In this document: in pieces, positions 16,562 to 23,151 of the stretch
Numbering within the stretch: position 1 is the stretch's first letter
Layout of the letters: the number at the start of each line of letters is the position of its first letter
Source of the DNA: JAFAGX01 sp035623335
GTDB taxonomy: Bacteria; Acidobacteriota; Terriglobia; Terriglobales; Acidobacteriaceae
Direction: 5' to 3'
DNA: 64,000 bases
Assembly: GCA_035623335.1 (NCBI GenBank)
Contig: DASPTQ010000076.1
Location: 40,414-104,413 of the forward strand
Position numbers and translations under genes: made by a program
The notes under the pieces: generated by a model
Told to the model about the DNA's origin: nothing
Seen by the model: the letters and a program-made list of their open reading frames with translations, nothing else
The model's database searches: none

Positions 16562-17320
16562 TTAAAGGGGAATTCTATCGATCACCAAGTTTTCCCACAC
16601 GCTGTTGATCCGGACCACTCCGATGTTCGGCGCAAAGTAATCGATCTCGTGAGGGCAGGCCTCGACGGTTGGATCGCTGATTTCCTGCTGATTGCATCCT
16701 TCGAACTGGTCTAGGACTAAAGCTCGACCGGAATAAACCGGCGTTGAGACATTTTCCCACCTGATCTTAGACGTCCAGGGCCCTGCATACGCTTGGAATG
16801 GTCCTTCGGTAAATGGTCCATAAGATAGCGCAGTGTAGAAGCGATAATGTACGGTTTCTGAAAGAGTTTGGCCAACGAGAGATGGTGAGGCTACGGCGAG
16901 ATACCCATGATTGCACGTGGGGGCGCTTACGACCTCAGTGTAGTTCGAGATTCCGAGAATTGGAATGGAGTTCAAGGAATCGAAGGCCAAGGCAGACCAT
17001 GAATCATCGGCGTTGCGTTGGATCACCCATGTTGAACTAGCGTTGTAACCGGGATTCCAATACGCGAGAAGATTGTTTTTCCAAACCCTGCAGAACATTA
17101 GTTCGCCCTTGTACTGTCCAACTTGTGAAGTGGGAGTACATTCGAAATGTGTGAGTAGTCCGTTTGTCGTGTCGCGCATGTCGTATCGCTGATGAACATA
17201 AGGAAAGTACGATGGACCATTCTGAACCGTCGAATGGATTACCGAGCAGCCGCTGCATCCGATTGTTGACATCGTGGCCGCAAGCAAGAACAGAATGAGC
17301 GCAGTCAGCAGTCTGGCCAT
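16562..17320 (-). CDS. Small lipoprotein of unknown function
   Basis: 252 residues. The start is placed at MARLLTALILFLLAATMST, which gives a clean signal peptide ending in TIG-Cys, a lipobox. The open frame upstream to 18082 is not used: it runs antisense to the group II intron remnant and has no similarity to proteins. The mature part is rich in Trp, Tyr and Asn (WVIQRNADDSWSALAFDSLN, HYRFYTALSYGPFTEGPF) with four or more cysteines, suggesting a beta-rich disulfide-bonded domain, perhaps a propeller-like or carbohydrate-binding fold. I recognise no family. The 232 bp between it and the ASST-like gene hold only a short GC-rich palindrome (GGGCCGAGTCGGCCC). Confidence 0.6.
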   Translation of the reverse strand: MARLLTALILFLLAATMSTIGCSGCSVIHSTVQNGPSYFPYVHQRYDMRDTTNGLLTHFECTPTSQVGQYKGELMFCRVWKNNLLAYWNPGYNASSTWVIQRNADDSWSALAFDSLNSIPILGISNYTEVVSAPTCNHGYLAVASPSLVGQTLSETVHYRFYTALSYGPFTEGPFQAYAGPWTSKIRWENVSTPVYSGRALVLDQFEGCNQQEISDPTVEACPHEIDYFAPNIGVVRINSVWENLVIDRIPL

Positions 17321-17557
17321 TAAGATGTCTTCTCTAGTTAAGGTCCCGAGCGGGTTACCGCTTGAGAAAGGGTCCCCACCTACCGGTAGGTCCGGTTTCG
17401 CAGTGTACTCCCGAGTCACGAAAACTTCCAACAGGAGAAGGCTGTTCCCGGGATCGAAAGAGAGAGGGCGTTGCTCGCGCGAGTACATGCTGGCAATGAG
17501 GGCAGATTCAGGCAGGAGTGGAAGGGAGTTCTTTGTTTCGATAGCGACAGAAAAGAA

Positions 17558-17588
17558 TGGTCGGGGAGAGAGGATTTGAATCTCCGCC
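17558..17588 (-). pseudogene. 3' fragment of a tRNA gene (possible attachment-site remnant)
   Basis: On the minus strand the segment reads as T-stem, T-loop TTCAAAT, T-stem CCTCT, acceptor half CTCCCCG, then ACCA. The 5' T-stem strand GGAGA leaves one A-C mismatch, where an intact tRNA needs G. No D-arm, anticodon arm or 5' acceptor strand lies upstream. Such 3' tRNA pieces are commonly left where an integrating element ended. It does not match the tRNA-Arg at 12.4 kb, so it would belong to a different event. Confidence 0.5.
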
Positions 17589-17902
17589 CCCCCCGGTCCC
17601 GAATTCAAAGAGCGCAATAAGAGCGCAATAAAAAGGAATGAGCAGATGTAGTGGTAAGTTGCATGTACGCAATGGGCTGCGTCGATTTTCTCCCAAAGTG
17701 AGTCGGCCCTCGTAGCAGGCGTTCGCAGCCGGTTGCAGTCGCATAGATGACCGCTCCTGTGCATTCCGCGCAAACAAAAACAATCGAGATGGAAATTAAA
17801 AGAACTAGGAGTGCAACCAGTGCGGATTTCCACCACTGTCCAAGACACCTCATACCAGCAACTTGGACACTTGCTTGACCTGCAACGGCTGAAGCGCCAT
17901 AC

Positions 17903-18427
17903 GGAGTCAGCAACCTTAAGGCTTTCCGCGCCCAAGTGGTCACGTACGCAGACGATTTCGTAATTCTTAGTCGCGGATAAGCGGTGGAGGCGCGGGATTT
18001 CTTGGCTCGGTCTTACTCTGAACGAAGCGAAGACTAGCATCAAGGCAGCGCGTGCAGAGAGCTTTAATTTTCTGGGGTACACGTTCGGACCACATCGCCA
18101 TAAACCGGATGGTCATTGGTATCTGGGCGCCAGCCCATCGAAGAAGAGTCGACAGCGTGTTAAACAGAAAGTGTGAGACCTACTGATACCCGGAAACGTC
18201 GGAACGTGGCCGGAAGTCCGTGACCGTCTCAACCAGATCTTGCGAGGCTGGTCCACCTATTTCTCCTACGGGTCCCGCGTCACCGCCTATCGGGAAGTCA
18301 ACAATTACGTCGCTGAGCGTGTACGGTACTTCCTCAAACGCCGCCAGAAAGTGCAGTCGCGTGGCACAGAATGCTTTGGCCGCGACCGTGTGCACGGCGA
18401 GCTCGGTGTTTCGACTGGGCCCGCCTA
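17903..18427 (+). pseudogene. Group II intron reverse transcriptase/maturase, C-terminal part, mutated
   Basis: Begins abruptly within the palm domain. LKAFRAQVVTYADDFVILSR (from 17915) contains the YADD catalytic motif. A frameshift follows, then LTLNEAKTSIKAARA and FNFLGYTFGPHRHKPDG, then WYLGASPSKKSRQRVKQKV. A TGA at 18174 stands where the family has Gly, and the frame continues with DLLIPGNVGTWPEVRDRLNQ and the maturase (domain X) segment ILRGWSTYFSYGSRVTAYRE. At least one frameshift and one nonsense mutation make it a pseudogene. Confidence 0.8.
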
Positions 18428-18570
18428 ACCGGCCCGCCTAAGCCTTCGTGGTGAAGTCCATCGGAAAGCCGGATGCTCGAAATGAGCCTGTCCGGTTTGA
18501 TGAGCGGGGACCAGAAACGGGACAACGGTCTAGTGTTAGCACCCCGCGCTCGTCCTCGACTCTACACAGT
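17903..18570 (+). mobile_element. Group II intron, 5'-truncated and decayed
   Basis: The 3' part of a bacterial group II intron: the end of the intron-encoded protein (17903-18427) followed by the ribozyme 3' domains. Domain V is recognisable at about 18464-18500: AGCCGGA/TCCGGTTT lower stem, a bulge, and an upper stem GCTC-GAAA-GAGC type tetraloop hairpin. It is followed by a domain VI-like stem (GAGCGGGG ... CCCCGCGCT) to about 18570. Everything 5' of the YADD motif is missing, so it cannot splice or move. Confidence 0.75.
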
Positions 18571-18911
18571 CCTCGAGGCGACAATATCAAAGAGTTTCAA
18601 CAGGTGTCGAAAGGACAGGTCGGGCACAAAGCACTAGCCAACCATCTGCGGGATCGACTCCGCCGACAGCACTTGACGTGTCACAATTGCGAAAAATTCT
18701 GTGGACTCATCGGTGAAAGCGTCGCTCATCATCAAACTTTACTGCCACCGTTTGCAATTACCGGTGGCCTTGCACATCCCGTTGCGATGTGTGTCCTTGA
18801 CTGCCATCTAGACACAGCTTAGATTGCTGAGGTTGTTAGGTTTTACCCTCCAAACACAACGATCGCCAGCCAATTCGAACTGTCGCTCACCAGACTGAAG
18901 AATTCCCAGGC
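18571..18911. other. Intergenic region after the group II intron remnant
   Basis: No gene is supported. An open frame spanning 18448-18822 overlaps the intron domain V/VI and has no signal or similarity. The segment may be the former 3' exon side of the intron target. Confidence 0.45.
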
Positions 18912-19526
18912 CTACTTGAACCAGTGATACCCGACACTGAGCTGGATGCCATTGAACTCGGGATTGCGCACGCCCAGGTTGGCATTGGAGATGTGCGACC
19001 AGCGGCAGGCCACATCCAGAGATTGGTGTTTCTTGGTGGACACTTCGATGCCACCACCTGCTTTGGCCGTGAAGTTAAACCACGAAGTTTTGCCTGGAGG
19101 TAAATTCGAATTGCTGATTAGCGCGCCTCCCGCCAGCTCGATAAAGGGCGCCAGAGGCCCGCGATGGTGACTTGAGTTCCAGCGCAAAACGATCGGCTCG
19201 AAGCCACCGCCGAAGATATGCCCGGGCCTGGACTGGACAACAACGGGAAGCAGATTGAAGCCGTACTCTAGTCCACCCCGCCGCCAACCGGAACCGGCAT
19301 CAGCTACGATCACCCAGCCAAAGAAGACTCCGGTCGACCAAACTTGCGCTTCGGCGAAGGAATCGGTGTTCTCCTCCCCGGTCGCACCTGCGATCCATGC
19401 GCTAAGGTCGAGCCGCCCACGGTCGCTCGCTCGAGACGGATCCGTCTGGGCCTGTGCGCGGTGCGCCAACAGGAGAGACAGTCCGAAAAGCAGTGGTGCA
19501 GCGCGAAGTCGAGCGACCCTGGTCAT
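18912..19526 (-). CDS. PagL-like outer-membrane lipid A deacylase (acyloxyacyl hydrolase family)
   Basis: 204 residues with a signal peptide (MTRVARLRAAPLLFGLSLLL, cleavage after AQA). The mature protein is a small beta-barrel candidate with alternating hydrophobic strands and a C-terminal aromatic end (GYHWFK). Near the end CRWSHISNANLGVRNPEFNG matches the PagL pattern His-x-Ser-Asn ... Asn-x-Glu, which supplies the His/Ser/Glu catalytic residues of lipid A 3-O-deacylase. The start at 19526 is chosen for the signal peptide; the frame is open to 19643 without similarity. It marks the end of the decayed accessory region. Whether it deacylates lipid A or is only a barrel relative is not determinable here. 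Confidence 0.7.
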   Translation of the reverse strand: MTRVARLRAAPLLFGLSLLLAHRAQAQTDPSRASDRGRLDLSAWIAGATGEENTDSFAEAQVWSTGVFFGWVIVADAGSGWRRGGLEYGFNLLPVVVQSRPGHIFGGGFEPIVLRWNSSHHRGPLAPFIELAGGALISNSNLPPGKTSWFNFTAKAGGGIEVSTKKHQSLDVACRWSHISNANLGVRNPEFNGIQLSVGYHWFK

Positions 19527-20280
19527 CCCGTCAGCTGTTTTCCCAGGGTGTGTCGCTCCCGCCAACGATGAAGGTATGGCAGTCGGAAACCCGGAGACCT
19601 CGAGAAGTCCCCGAATGTTGCTCTCTCCGAGGACCTGGCTCAAGGGGAGTTATTGACGTCGGGTCTTCTAAGGAGAAATTGAGCGATTCCGAGCCAAGCG
19701 CCTGCAGAAACAGAATGCGGACTAAGAGGAGGTAAATCGAACACATGCCGGCATCGACAGGAAAGCCACATCATACCAGAAGCGTTTACCCCAGATTTCC
19801 GCCTGGTTTCGTTCGCGTTCGCAGCCCGAACAGGGCAACCATCCGGCTCGGCCGGTTCCGACCACACAAAACTACGAGGGTTGACGAGGGCTAGAAGGCT
19901 CACCTCAGCTTGGCTCTACCCTTGAGGATGAGCTAGCAATCCGAGAGGAATACGAAACAACTGGGGATGGGATCAATCTGGCAGTCGTTGCGCAATGCTG
20001 TTGCAGCATTGGCTCGAAATCCGGGAACGAAGGGTTACCAGATTAGTCCCAGCGAGCGCAAGGTGCTCACGACGATCATCAGACTGATCATCCCCATCGC
20101 GACACAGTCGCCCACACAGTCAAATGCCCCGCGTATTGGTTGCTCGCTTCTCAGGTTTACCAACACTCCACCAGAGTGCCTGCTGCAGCGGGACTCGACA
20201 ATAGCTCGTTTGTGGAGATTGATCGCCTATCGGTGGTATTGGTATTGCGCTCGTAAGCGTTCTTCGGATGAACAGGTTAC
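19527..20280. other. Long intergenic stretch
   Basis: 754 bp without a supported gene. A 49-codon frame at 19745-19894 has an AGGAGGT 11 bp upstream of its ATG, but its product is a basic, low-complexity peptide without family, so I do not call it. A frame at 19967-20284 lacks a ribosome binding site and coding-like composition. Confidence 0.5.
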
Positions 20281-20793
20281 TTAGGTGCCTTGCGGAATCC
20301 GGTGCAGGCTCCTGCCAGTCCAGAGCAAGTAGGCCATATACAGCACGATGGCCAGGTTTACGATGAGGACGGTAACGTGAAACGGAGTTTGCCGATCGAT
20401 GATCTTATAGATCTCAAAGGGAAGATACAGGGAACCGGAGACGAGGGCAATCCATTGTGCCCAAGCCCGCGCGTACCATAGCCCATACGCCTCCACAAAA
20501 CGGAGAACAGCATAGGCCAGCGCGGCCGCGGCCACGGCCCAGAGTTTGGCACTGGTCAGTGTGTCGGCCCAGTCCAAGAAAGCCTGAGCGAAATGACGGT
20601 CCGGACTAATATGCAGCAGGCGGAGCAAACCGTCGGCCACGTCCCAAGGGTCCTTTTGCATCAGGAAGAGCACACCGACGCCCGCAAGCAACACGATGAG
20701 CCCCTTGGTCAGCTCAAACGACGCGATACCGCGCAGCACCTGAAGGTTGGGATCGTGCTCGTGCGGTCCAAGTTCTAAGTTGCTGTCGAGCAT
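20281..20793 (-). CDS. DUF2127 family membrane protein
   Basis: 170 residues, four predicted membrane segments: about 28-45 (GLIVLLAGVGVLFLM), 82-100 (LWAVAAAALAYAVLRFVEAYGLW), 108-126 and 137-157 (VTVLIVNLAIVLYMAYLLW). The pattern LRGIASFELTKGLIVL, RFVEAYGLWYARAWAQWIAL and SLYLPFEIYKI is the DUF2127 signature (inner-membrane proteins of unknown role). It is monocistronic, 126 bp downstream of the DHH phosphoesterase stop in the reverse reading sense. No regulatory element is visible. Confidence 0.85.
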   Translation of the reverse strand: MLDSNLELGPHEHDPNLQVLRGIASFELTKGLIVLLAGVGVLFLMQKDPWDVADGLLRLLHISPDRHFAQAFLDWADTLTSAKLWAVAAAALAYAVLRFVEAYGLWYARAWAQWIALVSGSLYLPFEIYKIIDRQTPFHVTVLIVNLAIVLYMAYLLWTGRSLHRIPQGT

Positions 20794-20919
20794 TTCGACC
20801 TTTGAACTCGTACCCTATTATCTCGCGGGCGGCAACAATTGTGTTCCACAGAGGTTAAGAATCTGGTCCCAGTCCAACCGTGCGCTCGTCAGCGCTAGCA
20901 ATCAGGGCTAGAAAGACGA

Positions 20920-21891
20920 TCATGCCCGGGCGCGAACCGAAACCCGTAATTCATCAACAATTTCCCGCGCCGCTTTGTAAGCTTCGTCTTTTTGGGAGAC
21001 GTCAAAGGAAATAGCGCCTACGCGGGCGTGTCCGCCGCCGCCATAGCGCTCGCAGATCTTCGCCAGATTCACCACCGGCTCCGACGGAGCCCAGGGATTC
21101 GACCCGACCGAGACCTTCACCCGAAAGCTGCTCTTGCTCAAGCCCACGCTGTAAATCGACTGCGGATGCAGGTAATAGGGAATGAACTTATTGTACCCCT
21201 CGAGCTCGAGGTCGGAGATGTCAAAGAAAAGCGTCCCATCTTTCAATTGTGTACGTTCTTTAAGGACGACCATCGAACGCTGATGACGCTCGAGGAGAGG
21301 AGGCAAAAGAGAGGCGACGAATGGTTCCCGGATCACCTCAGCCAGGGGTTTCGTGGCCAGGAGAGGGATCAGCCGGGGCAGCAAATCCGGGCTCAGGGTA
21401 GATTCGATCACCATCGTCAGCTTCATCGCCGGCTCGCGCATCTCGATGGCTGTACGGGCATCGGGATAGAGTGCTCCATCAATGATGTCCGTCCACTTGA
21501 CCAGTTCGGCGACGGAGCCTGGATGGAAGCCAAATCGCTCCTCGGCCACCATGGCAATGAAACTGGTGCAGGACTTGAAATCTGGGTCGTAAAACTTACG
21601 GTTGCTCTGATCCTGCTCAAAATGAGCGGCATCGGCGGGGCTCAGAAATGCGCTTTCGTGATGGTCAAACCACCAAGTAATTTTGGGAGAACTGGAGTAC
21701 TTAAAGTCTACGATTGCATTTTCATCGCCATCAAAATCGTCCTCATTGAACAGAGCTCCCGCCCGGTGCAACAATCCGGTGAAGACAAATTCGACGTCGT
21801 CGCGGATGCGCTCCCGGTAGAAGCGGGAAAACACCGCCGCCGAGGAAGCACCGTCAAAACACCGATCGTGATAAAAGACCCGAACTCGCAA
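20920..21891 (-). CDS. DHH-family phosphoesterase
   Basis: 323 residues from a TTG start. AGGAG lies 6 bases upstream of that TTG, whereas the ATG at the beginning of the open frame (22062) has no similarity around it. RVRVFYHDRCFDGASSAAVF corresponds to the first metal motif, AIVDFKY to the second, TWWFDHHES to the DHH motif, and the C-terminal GGGGHARVGAI to the DHHA1 substrate-binding glycines. The family hydrolyses phosphodiesters such as nanoRNA, pAp or cyclic dinucleotides with two Mn ions. The substrate cannot be assigned from sequence alone. It is cytoplasmic and monocistronic, 154 bp after the zinc-ribbon membrane protein gene. Confidence 0.85.
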   Translation of the reverse strand: MRVRVFYHDRCFDGASSAAVFSRFYRERIRDDVEFVFTGLLHRAGALFNEDDFDGDENAIVDFKYSSSPKITWWFDHHESAFLSPADAAHFEQDQSNRKFYDPDFKSCTSFIAMVAEERFGFHPGSVAELVKWTDIIDGALYPDARTAIEMREPAMKLTMVIESTLSPDLLPRLIPLLATKPLAEVIREPFVASLLPPLLERHQRSMVVLKERTQLKDGTLFFDISDLELEGYNKFIPYYLHPQSIYSVGLSKSSFRVKVSVGSNPWAPSEPVVNLAKICERYGGGGHARVGAISFDVSQKDEAYKAAREIVDELRVSVRARA

Positions 21892-22045
21892 GCTTGGCTC
21901 CTGTCGTGGTTGAACCAGACTACCCGAATCTGAAAGCAAGCAAAAGAGAAAGACCAACGAATGCCATTCTGTCCGAGGTGCTGTCAAGCGCCCCCGGAAG
22001 AAAAATACATAAGGAAAAAACACCCTTGCCGAATCAATCCTGCGG

Positions 22046-22495
22046 CTACCCTCGTTCCGCAAGATTGCCGATCACGGGCAGTTTGAATCGCTCTCCTTGC
22101 AACGCCTTGATCAGCACCACCACCCAAACGGTCACGCCCGCGAGCGCGGTCAATAACACCGCCAGCCAGGCGAAAAAGTATCCGAAGCGGGGGATCAGCA
22201 ACAACAGGGCGAATACAATGCGCAGGACAATCAGCGAGAAAACCGCTGCAATGGCCAGAAAAATCGATTGCAGCGCATGAAACCTCACAAGGTGATTGCG
22301 CTTGTAGGAGTCCAGTCGCAAAAGAATAACCGCCGGGATGAAACTAACATAGGCCAGCGCAGCCGCGAGATTGTCGCCGAAACGGCTGGTTGGGCCTGCC
22401 TCGGCAGGTACGGCGATCATCCGGCGGCCGCAGCCCGGGCAAAAGGCAGCGCTCCCCGGCATCGAAGCATGGCATTGCGGGCAGGCGATGAACAT
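22046..22495 (-). CDS. Zinc-ribbon membrane protein (DUF4870/Tic20-like)
   Basis: 149 residues. The N-terminus carries a zinc ribbon, CPQCHASMPGSAAFCPGCG. After a short linker come three or four membrane segments (LAAALAYVSFIPAVILL, FLAIAAVFSLIVLRIVFALLLLIP, FAWLAVLLTALAGVTVWVVV), as in DUF4870 proteins. The RNHLVRFHALQSIF loop between the first and second segment is characteristic of that family. The start is 4 bp after the fur stop codon, so the two genes form an operon with translational coupling. Function unknown. Confidence 0.8.
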   Translation of the reverse strand: MFIACPQCHASMPGSAAFCPGCGRRMIAVPAEAGPTSRFGDNLAAALAYVSFIPAVILLRLDSYKRNHLVRFHALQSIFLAIAAVFSLIVLRIVFALLLLIPRFGYFFAWLAVLLTALAGVTVWVVVLIKALQGERFKLPVIGNLAERG

Positions 22496-22499
22496 GGGA

Positions 22500-23063
22500 T
22501 CAGGCAAGCGAAGAGGAGCCTTTCTTCCGGCGGCAATCCTCGCATAGGCCGTAGATCTGAAAGGTGTGGCGGGTCGTTTCGAAGTGGTAGGTTTTTCCAA
22601 TCTCCTGTTCGAGGCTGTCCACCTCGGGCGAAAAAAATTCCACCGAACTGCCGCAACGCGTACAAATCATGTGGTGATGGCTGCGTCGATTGTATTGGTG
22701 TTCGAAGCGGGCAATCCCGTCATGAAACGCAACTTCGCTCGCCAGACCACATTCGGCCAAAAGCTTGAGGGTTCGGTAGACGGTGGTGAAGCCGATTTTG
22801 GCATCTTTCTGCTGTACCAACCGGTGCAGCTCGTTGGTGGAGAGATGCTCTCGTGTCTCGAGGAAGGTCTCAAGGATGGTGTCGCGCTGCTCGGTGTGTT
22901 TGAGGCCGACGCGCTTCAGATGGCGGTAGAGAATCTGCCGCGCTTCCCGCATCATCTCGCGGGAGATGGTGGGCTGGTCGTCGATGCGTCTTTGGAGCAT
23001 GGTGGCGAAGGCAGCGCCCCAGCACAGGTTGTTCTGGGTCGCTTCCTTCCTTGGGAGAATCAT
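22500..23063 (-). CDS. fur: Fur family metal-responsive regulator
   Basis: 187 residues from the ATG at 23063; starts at 23000 (MLQRRIDDQPTISREM) or at the MM pair are alternatives and no ribosome binding site decides. The winged helix reads LKHTEQRDTILETFLETREH, then KIGFTTVYRTLKLLAECGLA. The metal-sensing and dimerisation part has the HHHMICTRCGSSVEF zinc site and a second pair CEDC, both needed for the structural zinc. These are full Fur features, although Zur or PerR function is possible. A perfect TTGGCC/GGCCAA palindrome overlaps the leader (23072-23087). It is the first gene of an operon with the zinc-ribbon membrane protein and divergent from the penicillin-acylase gene. Confidence 0.88.
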   Translation of the reverse strand: MILPRKEATQNNLCWGAAFATMLQRRIDDQPTISREMMREARQILYRHLKRVGLKHTEQRDTILETFLETREHLSTNELHRLVQQKDAKIGFTTVYRTLKLLAECGLASEVAFHDGIARFEHQYNRRSHHHMICTRCGSSVEFFSPEVDSLEQEIGKTYHFETTRHTFQIYGLCEDCRRKKGSSSLA

Positions 23064-23071
23064 ACTGACGT

Positions 23072-23087
23072 TTGGCCAATCGGCCAA
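23072..23087. promoter_or_regulatory. Palindrome between fur and the penicillin-acylase gene
   Basis: TTGGCCAATCGGCCAA: 6-base arms around AATC. It lies 9 bp before the fur ATG and 65 bp before the divergent acylase gene. It does not resemble the AT-rich Fur box; it may bind another regulator or be a transcript hairpin. Confidence 0.35.
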
Positions 23088-23151
23088 GCTCCCGGCTCTT
23101 GCGCTGCGGTTTGTCCTCTCTAGCGCCGGGCTCTAGAATCAAGGGTCCAAC

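Noticed and set aside
17321..18082. N-terminal extension of the small-lipoprotein frame
   Set aside because: It is antisense to the group II intron reverse transcriptase remnant and precedes a clear lipoprotein signal peptide.
19745..19894. 49-codon frame with AGGAGGT upstream
   Set aside because: Spacing of 11 bases is long, the product is a basic low-complexity peptide, and no homology is apparent.
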